Below, one piece after another: positions 56,069-64,000 of a DNA stretch of 64,000 bases. The stretch's first letter is position 1; every line of letters begins with the position of its first letter. Made by a program: the position numbers and the translations under genes. This DNA is from Telmatactis stephensoni (taxonomy: Eukaryota; Cnidaria; Anthozoa; Actiniaria; Isophelliidae): the NCBI GenBank assembly GCA_029948255.1, contig JALIZF010001794.1:434001-498000 (forward strand), written 5' to 3'. The notes beneath the pieces are model-generated. The model worked only from the letters and a program-made list of their open reading frames with translations. It was not told the origin of the DNA and searched no databases.

Positions 56069-56210
56069 CCTATTATTAATGTAAGGAAGCAATTATGTTG
56101 ACGGCATTTTGCTCCTCGTTTGGATTTCACGCTTGCCGAGTATTCTTCACCTTATCTTGGTCTTACATCCGAAGCTACTAAAATACTCCTTTAGAAAAAA
56201 AAAAATGAAA

Positions 56211-56355
<145 letters not shown>

Positions 56356-57259
56356 CTTTTGTAGCTATTCTTTCTCTGTTGTTCATTTAAAGCAGAAGTG
56401 CTCAAAAATATATGTACAAAAATCCAACATAAAGTCAAAATAAACCAGCTTTCATTTATGACCAAATTAAGAACAGAAGCACAAAACCAGGAGTGTCCAT
56501 GTGTATAGTAAACCAATCATACATCACGTGCCAGAGTGAGTAAAGTACCGCCCGCGCTCCACAACGTGATGATGGCGTCAGCAGCAGCGTGCCTGCATAT
56601 CACTTGAAAATACAGTCAAAAAGAAGTCAAATTGCCCCTTTGAATTGTTTACTTGTTTCTGATTAAAGCATGTAAAGGTTTATGGCTTAACAATATTGAT
56701 AACAGCAAAAAGAACGAAGGCCCTTTTCGTAAAAGAAAAACAGCTCGATTTGTTTACAAGTTTGCTTATTTCTCATTGTATTTAGATTTCAGCCAATCAG
56801 AACAGGTATTTAAGATCTCGTGCGGTATGATTGTCTGGGCGCGTAAAATTAAAAAATGGCTCACTGGGACAAGAGAAGTGATGTGTGGGTTTATTATACA
56901 GATGGACACTTCTGGTTACGTACTTCTGCAAAAAAAAAACACTTTAAATTCATATTATACACTTCAGTACCGGTTAATTTGATCTTGATGGTGGGCTAAA
57001 AATAAATGTCATCCATTATTGAAGCCTTGAGTATACTTCAGATCGGATCTGCATGTCTGCCAAATGCTTATAATAGGCATAATTTTCTATTCTCTCAGTG
57101 GGCTACTTAATTGCTGACTTAGAACTGTCGGTTACTACTGCAGTCGAAACTTAAGGCTACACTTTTTGCATCAATGAAAGCTTACTGAACTCTGTACGTA
57201 CCTTGGTTTCTTGACTGGATTTGCCTTTGAGAGATAACAACTCAACAAGTTCCACAGCC
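56356..57259. other. Upstream region of GPCR 2, otherwise unassigned
   Basis: About 0.9 kb without a recognisable gene. Short ORFs only. It probably contains the GPCR 2 promoter and leader, but no motif stands out. Confidence 0.45.
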
Positions 57260-58294
57260 ATGAATGAGTCTAACTCCGTGGTAAACAATTCTAACAGGAA
57301 TCAGAGCTCCTTCTACTGCGAGTATGAACCTGACTCAGACATCACAAACACCTTTAAACTAGTGCTCACAATAGGCATTGGAGGAATCGGTATCTTAAAC
57401 AACGTCTTTATCATGATTATTGCAGCTAGATACAAGATGCGTAAGAATCTTCACCATTTGATTATCAATATTGCTGTGTCAGACACTTTTGTGATACTCA
57501 TGATTTTTATCGATGACATTCCAAGATTTTTTCAAATCTTTACCAATGTTTACCAAGTAATCTCCTTTTTAAAAGGAACTTTCATGGTTGTAACTCTTGT
57601 TACTCTCTTGATAATAAGTATTGAGCGATTCCGAATTACGAGGCATACAAGAGTACAGAGGACACAGCCATACACCCTTAAACAACGTGTAGCAGTACTT
57701 GGTTGTTCGTGGCTAGCTGCAATGGCTATCGCATCTCCAGCAACATTATTTATCGCAGCCAAAATTATTTCGTTGCAAACATTAATTGTTGTAAATATAA
57801 TTCAAGGTATTTTAATGATTACTTGCTACTGTATTATTATCGTACTAAGTATTGTAACCTTAAAAAGAATATCCAAACCACGAGACATTCAAGCCAATCT
57901 TTCTGAGAGACAAAGAGAACTACGAAAGAAGAGAATGTCCAGCGCAGTCAGAATGGTCCTTTGTTCATTATTACTTTATTCCTGTTGCTGTCTACCAAGA
58001 TTCACCTCTTTTGTGATTCATAATTCCATTTGGTATATGAAAGGCGCCAAGTTCTTGAAAGACAACTTTCTATGTTTAATCGATTACTCATTGTTTTTGT
58101 TCATGGTTCGCGTCATTCTTCCCTTTGTCAACTCTTGCCTCACTCCCTGTATCCACATTATATTTTTCTCCGATTTTCACGAGGCAGCGAAAAGGTTACT
58201 TGGCAAAAATAATAGAGTCTCCGACAATAACATGGAAAGAAGAAACTCATTAGAAATACAGGACGCGATTCAAAATGGGAAGGAAAACAACTGA
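57260..58294 (+). CDS. Class A-like GPCR 2, highly divergent orphan
   Basis: A single-exon 344-residue receptor from ATG 57260 (CAGCCATGAATG). Upstream in-frame codons exist, but the frame there begins only with TTG. Several N-glycosylation sites lie in the N-terminus. Landmarks: N48 (1.50), D75 (2.50), E122-R123-F124 for DRY, W151 (4.50), a basic third loop (ERQRELRKKRM), CCLP at 243-246 instead of CWxP, and TPCIHI at 296-301 instead of NPxxY. No cysteine lies at the start of TM3, so the usual TM3-ECL2 disulphide is missing. This fits the large, fast-evolving anthozoan class A receptor families; ligand and coupling are unknown. A BEL LTR begins 65 bases after the stop. Confidence 0.85.
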   Translation: MNESNSVVNNSNRNQSSFYCEYEPDSDITNTFKLVLTIGIGGIGILNNVFIMIIAARYKMRKNLHHLIINIAVSDTFVILMIFIDDIPRFFQIFTNVYQVISFLKGTFMVVTLVTLLIISIERFRITRHTRVQRTQPYTLKQRVAVLGCSWLAAMAIASPATLFIAAKIISLQTLIVVNIIQGILMITCYCIIIVLSIVTLKRISKPRDIQANLSERQRELRKKRMSSAVRMVLCSLLLYSCCCLPRFTSFVIHNSIWYMKGAKFLKDNFLCLIDYSLFLFMVRVILPFVNSCLTPCIHIIFFSDFHEAAKRLLGKNNRVSDNNMERRNSLEIQDAIQNGKENN

Positions 58295-58358
58295 AAATAA
58301 TCGTGGTTTTGATATTTAAGAAACTCAGAAAATTGTATAGTTTTTACTAACCAGTTAC

Positions 58359-58630
58359 TGTATCGAGTAACACGTAGGAATTTTCTTTGTTTATTCAAGT
58401 ATGGATTTATTTACAAGTATGCATAAAATTAATCAGTTAGTTGCAGTACTGTAGTCTGAGTAGGACCTTCGGGTAAGTTTTCTAGTTTCCATTAGTTTCC
58501 TTTCACGATATTAACTTTATTTATCATTTATTAACTTTATTATAGATTTCGAACATTACGCTATGTTACGCTGTATTAATGTATTATCAGCATTGTTTGG
58601 AACCGAAGAATAAACTGTGACTAATTCATT
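58359..58630 (+). repeat. 5' LTR of the BEL/Pao element
   Basis: It starts TGTATCGAGTAACACG. Its first 175 bases match the 3' LTR at 63466-63640 with one difference (58451 G, 63558 C). It contains AATAAA at 58609-58614. The 3' edge is uncertain because the 3' copy is truncated; TTCATTCGAAATCCGTGG just beyond looks like the primer-binding region. Confidence 0.85.
58609..58614 (+). promoter_or_regulatory. Polyadenylation signal in the 5' LTR
   Basis: AATAAA in GAAGAATAAACTGTG lies in the LTR part that the truncated 3' LTR lacks. It is also the first AATAAA downstream of the GPCR 2 stop codon. Confidence 0.6.
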
Positions 58631-58680
58631 CGAAATCCGTGGTTGCTGATGTTCCGAAGAAGTTACAAGAATTAGAAGCT

Positions 58681-61600
58681 ATGGCCGAAAACATGTCTGA
58701 AGATGCGAAAAATCGTAGAAGAAGTGCAAAATCGAAATTCACAAGAAAACTCAATGAGCTTACAAAGTCGATTGACGAAAAGAAAGGTATGGACATTGTA
58801 AAGCGGCTCTACATGGAGTTGAATGAAGCATGGATAAACGTAGAAGCTAAGCATGACAACTTTTGCACTTATTTAAATGACGAAGATTGTATCAAAGAAG
58901 AACCATGGATTGAAGAATTACAAGAAAAATTTGTACTTGCGACGGAGAAACAACTAAGTTACGAGAAAAGCATAAAAGCGATGGAGGACGCCGCAAAGTA
59001 TCAGGAGCAACAAAAGGATCGTGAACAAAAGGAACACTCTAAGTTCGAAAGGAACAAGGAGCAAGCGAAGATGAAGAGAGACATGAAAGAAACATTATTT
59101 AATCAGATAAAGGACGATGTGAACGATTCGCTGGAGAAAGAATACGAAGATGAAACGCCTCATGTTATGTCCGGGATCTTTATCAAAGCCCGCAAAGAAT
59201 TAAACGCTGCCTTCAGCGAATGCAAGGAAGCAAACGATAAATTCATGGAGTTTCTACAAAGTTCAGAAGATATAGCATTTGAAATGGCATGGATGAAAAC
59301 CATGCAGAGAAGATATGATAAGATAACCGAAGAATTGGAGAAGAGAATTGCCTCAAGCGAACGGCGTAAGCAAGAGTCTAGTGGAATCCGTATGGAAAAG
59401 GTAAAACTGCCAACCTTTAATGGAAACTTAAGAAATTATGCAAGATTCAAAAGCGATTTCCAGAAACAAGTCCAGCCAAATCTATCAAAGGATGTTGTGC
59501 CATATACTCTTAGATCGTGTCTTGGTATAGAGCCTCTGAAAGTTGTTAAAAGTGTGGACGATGACTTAGAAAAAATGTGGGAACGTTTAGATGAAAAATA
59601 CGCTGATCCAGCAAAGATAACGGATGTCATAATCAACACTGTACAGAACTTTAGAACAATCAAAGAGAATGACAACAAGAAATTCATCGAGTTTGTAAAT
59701 GTTATCGAAGACAGCTACAGAGATCTCGTCAATCTGGGACTGGAAAAGGAAATCACGACAACTAGCTCTGTCAGTGTAATAGAGAAAAAACTTCCACCAG
59801 ACATAAAAAGAGAATGGGCCAAAATTATAACCAGTTCAAGCAGCGCCGAGAAAACAAACAAGTTCCCAAGTTTATTGAAGTTCTTAATTAACCAGAAAAA
59901 AGCAATGGAATATGAAGGAGCAGATCTGCGCGCCAACACTGCCTCATCAAGACCAATTGTTCAAACCCATTTCACTACTGGAAAAGAGAACAATGAAGAA
60001 AAAACAACAAAACCTACAGAAGTAAACAAGCCAGAAACCGTAAAGTTCCATCGAAAATGTTTATTGCATGGTAACTGTAATCACTGGACAGATGAATGTA
60101 AAGCTTATCTTTCAAAGTCAATTACCGAGAAAATGGAACTCCTTAAAGACAAAAAAGCCTGTTGGTCGTGTTTAAAAACCGGACATTCCATCCGTGATTG
60201 CAAAAGAAAGAAAACATGTGGAGAAAATGGTTGTACCTTAAATCATCACAAAACCCTACACGAAGAGAAGAGAGATGAAACCGTAAACGAGTCGCAAACG
60301 CAAGATCACGGCGTTTCAGTTTGCAAAAACTCTGACTGCAGTGATGCATGCATTCTTCAATACCAGAATATTAAAACTCCCAAAGGCTCAGTTAATGTTC
60401 TATGGGACAATGCCGCCTCATTATGTTTTATCACCTTTGATAAAGCTAAAGCAGAAAAATTACAAGGAAAAAACGTGGAGTTATCTATCGTGACTGTTGG
60501 CAGCAAAGTTGAAAAACTGACTTCTAAGAAATATGTATTGCCTCTTGTTGACGACGAAGGAATTACTGTGAACATTACTGCTTATGGAATTGAAAAGATC
60601 ACATCAGATATCCCTGACATTAATATTGACGGCGTAATTCACTTATTTGAAGGAGTAAACAAAGAAGATATTTCAAGACCTACCGGACCGGTAGATGTTC
60701 TCATCGGCTACAGTTATGCAGGACTACATCCACAGCCAGAACAAAAATCAGAGCACTTATTACTACTCAAGAACCAATTTGGAAAATGCATCGGTGGATC
60801 TCATCCAGAGTTAGCTGAAAGTAACGTTCAAATCAACCATGCCTGTGTGTCCACAGTATCAACAGTTAGCATTGAAGATTTCTACAAGATTGAAAATCTT
60901 GGCATCGCTTGTTCACCTCAGTGTGGAGGATGCAAATGTGGAAAGTGCCCCTCTGGTACTAAGAATTGCACTTTGAAAGAAGAACGCGAGCTGAAGTTGA
61001 TAGAAAGAAACCTTAGCTTCGATGACCAGAATAACGTGTGGACAGCGAATTATCCTTGGATTAAAGATCCGTCCAACCTTCCAGATAACAAGTCAACCGC
61101 CATCAAGATGTTGGAGTCCACTGAAAAAAGATTGCTGAAAAATCCCAATCATGCCAAAACTTACCAAGAACAGATCCAGGATATGATATCAAGAAACGTC
61201 GCTCGTAAGTTAACAGAAGAAGAGCTTAACTCTTACGATGGACCAGTTCACTACATTGCACATCATGAGGTGTTGCGTCCAGAGTCCAAATCTACACCAG
61301 TACGCATAGTATTCAATAGCAGTGCTAACTACAACGGTCATGCGTTAAATGAATACTGGGCCAAAGGACCTGACTTGCTCAACAACCTTTTGGCAGTACT
61401 CTTACGATTCAGAGAAGATGAGATTGCGTTAGTAGGCGACATAAAGAAAATGTACCATTCCGTCAAGATCGGACTCTTGGATCAGCACACTCACCGTTTC
61501 TTATGGAGAGACATGCAAGTACACAGGGATCCCGACATTTATGTCATTCAGAGTGTCTCATTTGGTGATAGGCCATCTGGTACAATAGCATCACTTGCTC

Positions 61601-62982
61601 TACGAAAGACCGCAGAAATGAATCAAGAAAAGTATCCTCAAGCAGCAAAGACGATCACAGATAATACCTACATGGATGATATTATTGACAGTGTTAGTAA
61701 TGAACATGAAGCAAAGAATTTGACCAATGATATTGAAGTACTTGTGAAGAAGGGAGGATTCAACATCAAATGCTGGACAACGTCGCGTGGGAATGTAAAT
61801 TTCAACAAGGAAGCTGCTATGATCGATCCAACTTCGACAACTAAAGAAAAGGTCCTCGGTGTACTCTGGGATCCAATTGAAGATGACCTCCTCTTCAAAG
61901 TCAAGTTAAACTTTTCTACCAAAAGAAAAGGACTGCGTTCTGAACCGGATCTCAAGCAAGACGATATTCCACAAAGAGTTCCTGACCATTTAACCAAGCG
62001 AACAGTTCTTTCCCAAATCAACGGAATCTATGACCCCCTAGGTCTAGCTGGCCCATTTACTGTGAAAGCAAAGATTATGATGAGAAACCTTTGGGTTGAC
62101 AACCCGAAATTAGACTGGGACGAGCCAATACCAGAAAGCCACCAATGTGAATGGTTGAAGTTCTTTAAAGACCTCTTCGACATGGAACACACCACCTTCA
62201 AAAGATGTCTTAAGCCACCTGATGTAAAGGGATCTCCTGACCTTGTAATTTTCAGTGACGCATCCACTAGTGCGTATGGTGCCTGCGCCTATGCAAGATG
62301 GAATGTTCTTGATGGTAGCTACGCATCTAGTCTTATCATGTCAAAGAACCGTCTAGCACCAGTCAAGAAGATGTCTATTGACCGCATCGAGCTTTGTGGA
62401 GCAGTACTAAACAAGCGTCTGAAGGAGTTCATCGAGAAGGAATCAAGACTACAGTTCCAAAGAGTTTATCACATCGTAGATTCACAAATCGTCCAAGCGA
62501 TGATTCAGAAGGAGACCTATGGATATAACACCTTTGCTGGAACTAGAGTTGGAGAGATTCAAGAAGGGACTAATCCTAAAGATTGGTACTGGATAGAAAG
62601 TGATCTAAACGTAGCTGATTATCTCACCAGAGGAAAATCACCCCCTGAAATTGATGCAGATAGCGTCTGGCAACAAGGTCCCGAATTTCTCAAAGAACCA
62701 GAAAACCACTGGCCTGTAAGTCAGAACTGTTGTGATGTAAAGCTAGAAAAACCGATTATGACTACAGATGTAAAGAGAACAGATAACCTGTCTGCCAGAA
62801 TCAATATTCAAAGATTCTCATCCTACATGAGATTGATTAGAGTTACAGCAAGAGTACTTGCAATGTACAAAAAGAAACAAGGAATGATCTTATCCTCGGT
62901 AGATGTTCCTCAAGAGTACCTAGCGGACCATTTAGAGAAACTCGCAATCCAAGACTGCGCTTTGAATTTGTCCAACGAGTAA
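58681..62982 (+). mobile_element. BEL/Pao retrotransposon polyprotein (Gag-PR-RT-RNase H)
   Basis: One open frame of about 1,433 codons from the first ATG at 58681; the frame is open upstream to 58639 but with no ATG. In order: coiled-coil Gag-like N-terminus, DUF1759 region (about 59400-59900), CCHC-type cysteine cluster (about 60157-60216), DUF1758/A17-type aspartic protease (DNAA near 60400), reverse transcriptase with YMDD at 61669-61680, and RNase H (FSDAS near 62245, NVADYLTRG near 62610). The frame ends at 62982 just where the integrase should begin; the catalytic integrase core is absent. Gag to RNase H looks intact with no internal stop. It belongs to Pao/BEL by the protease and DUF1759 signatures. 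Confidence 0.93.
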
Positions 62983-63296
62983 TCAACGCATTTTGGAAAC
63001 ACTGGACAAGAGAATTTTTCCCAAGTTTAACAATCAGGACAAAATGGCATACAGCTCACAGAAATGTGATGATCGACGACGTTGTTCTTATTCAAGATTC
63101 TAATCAAGTTCGGGGCAAATGGAAACTTGGAAAGGTCACCAGAGTCTTCCCAGATGATAATGGAAGAGTGCGAAAAGCGGAAGTGACGTACAAGCAAGAA
63201 CAAAGATCCCCTGTCACCGTTCTACGAGCAGTTCAAAGATTGGTTGTTCTAGTACCGGCGCAAGAACAGGATTCCCAGCAGGACAAGGACATTTGA
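62983..63296 (+). pseudogene. Remnant of the BEL integrase C-terminal domain (DUF5641-like)
   Basis: In another frame than the polyprotein, sequence beginning just before 62983 encodes a FWKHW...REFFPSL block. Then follows DDVVLIQDSNQVRGKWKLGK with VTRVFPDDNGRVRKAEV, and a stop at 63294-63296. This is the domain that normally follows the integrase core in BEL elements. Its direct contact with the end of the RNase H part marks an internal deletion. Five copies of a 15-bp ATGAACACTTGA-type repeat follow (63305-63355). Confidence 0.8.
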
Positions 63297-63452
63297 AAGA
63301 ACAATTGAATGAACACTTGAATGAACACTTGAATGAACACTTGAATGAACACTTGGACACTTAGTTTAATAATAGTTTAATAATAGGTTTAATTTAATTT
63401 CATTAGTATCAATTTCATTAAGATACGATTTCCATAATTAAGATTTGCTTTC

Positions 63453-63465
63453 TGAGGGTGGGGAG
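63453..63465 (+). promoter_or_regulatory. Polypurine tract of the BEL element
   Basis: GAGGGTGGGGAG lies directly before the TGTATCGAG start of the 3' LTR, as expected for the plus-strand priming site. Confidence 0.7.
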
Positions 63466-63640
63466 TGTATCGAGTAACACGTAGGAATTTTCTTTGTTTA
63501 TTCAAGTATGGATTTATTTACAAGTATGCATAAAATTAATCAGTTAGTTGCAGTACTCTAGTCTGAGTAGGACCTTCGGGTAAGTTTTCTAGTTTCCATT
63601 AGTTTCCTTTCACGATATTAACTTTATTTATCATTTATTA
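63466..63640 (+). repeat. Truncated 3' LTR of the BEL/Pao element
   Basis: 175 bases matching the start of the 5' LTR at 174 of 175 positions with no gaps. The match stops abruptly after TCATTTATTA, about 95 bases short of the 5' LTR length, where an unrelated repeat (CTCGTGCCCAGGCC) begins. Confidence 0.9.
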
Positions 63641-63686
63641 CTCGTGCCCAGGCCTTTAGGCCGGGAACGAGTTATAAACTGCAAAT

Positions 63687-63720
<34 letters not shown>
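63641..63720 (+). repeat. Repeat end with a T33 run
   Basis: CTCGTGCCCAGGCCTTTAGG and CCGGGAACGAG form a small hairpin (CTCGT...ACGAG, GGCC). Then comes ATAAACTGCAAATG and 33 consecutive T (63688-63720). It replaces the missing end of the LTR, so it may be the edge of a later insertion or deletion. Confidence 0.6.
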
Positions 63721-63831
63721 CCTGTGTTCGTCCTGAGGGACCTCTGATTGGTTAAGAGCGTAAAAACAATGCCCTTCATTCATCACCTTTAAGCGACAGC
63801 GAACGCAAGCCAGGAACTTTAGGAATGCAAG

Positions 63832-63960
63832 ATGGCCGACTTCAAAGAAAATAGCTTTCAGAGACAGGCTTTTCCTGCAGTAGAACAATGTAATTTGGAG
63901 CTTTTAACTCGAGATATACCTATATACTTATATGAGCTTCAGAATGGGCTGTTATTTTGA
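63832..63960 (+). CDS. Possible start of a gene or a 42-codon ORF
   Basis: ATG in strong context (GCAAGATGGCCGAC) opens MADFKENSFQRQAFPAVEQC and continues 22 codons to TGA at 63958-63960. No obvious donor site is seen before the stop. The CAAGATGGC motif is typical of animal first exons (YY1-like), but the product is not recognised and the flank is cut by the window end. Confidence 0.25.
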   Translation: MADFKENSFQRQAFPAVEQCNLELLTRDIPIYLYELQNGLLF

Positions 63961-64000
63961 GCTTCATCTCCAATACTTTGACCAAATATCGAACTCTAAA

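Noticed and set aside
57221..57259. Extended N-terminus of GPCR 2
   Set aside because: The upstream codons start with TTG, not ATG. The first ATG, in good context, is at 57260.
58639..58680. Polyprotein start at 58639
   Set aside because: The codon there is GTG. The first ATG is at 58681, and an upstream leader cannot be shown.

Overview
The window looks like animal nuclear DNA, most likely from an anthozoan cnidarian such as a stony coral. The genes are intron-rich with GT/AG junctions, and three are clear animal orthologues (ASCC3, ZMYND11, DCAF6). There is a collagen-Ig-fibrinogen lectin of the cnidarian ficolin-like type, two intronless and divergent class A GPCRs, a BEL/Pao LTR retrotransposon, and very many short inverted-repeat (MITE-like) elements. 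The taxonomic call is inference. Exon models were built by hand from splice sites, reading phase and remembered family sequences; no alignment or RNA evidence was available.

Layout. 127-4141 (+): the last six coding exons of ASCC3. 4.2-8.6 kb: gene-free and repeat-rich. 8639-19269 (-): a complete nine-exon ZMYND11 gene (winged helix, PHD, bromodomain, zinc ribbon, PWWP, coiled coil, MYND), tail to tail with ASCC3. 19.3-22.0 kb: a cluster of nested inverted-repeat elements. 22609-26564 (+): a 14-exon gene for a 349-residue protein that I did not recognise as any named protein. It has one transmembrane segment, a basic stretch and two tandem copies of an ataxin-2 LsmAD-like region. 28350-30382 (-): an intronless membrane collagen-Ig3-FReD lectin, interrupted by two single-base frameshifts at A7 runs. 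31691-41967 (-): a complete twelve-exon DCAF6 gene. 42-45.6 kb: LINE remnant, an unexplained 151-codon ORF, and a composite inverted pair of MITEs. 45617-46630 (-): GPCR 1. 46.7-57.2 kb: gene-poor, with LINE fragments, GATA microsatellites, two TIR elements carrying gene fragments, and a 1.6-kb array of a 32-bp satellite. 57260-58294 (+): GPCR 2. 58359-63640 (+): a young BEL/Pao element lacking most of its integrase and the end of its 3' LTR.

The host genes do not form one pathway. ASCC3 acts in alkylation repair and ribosome rescue, ZMYND11 reads H3.3K36me3, and DCAF6 is a CUL4-DDB1 substrate receptor. The lectin and GPCRs are membrane recognition proteins. The candidate for an undescribed system is the membrane-anchored tandem-LsmAD protein. 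Its two LsmAD copies come from a four-exon cassette duplication that kept every intron phase. Other points worth checking are the paired frameshifts in the lectin, the inverted intronic repeats around DCAF6 exons 3-4, and the satellite beside a gene-fragment-carrying TIR element.
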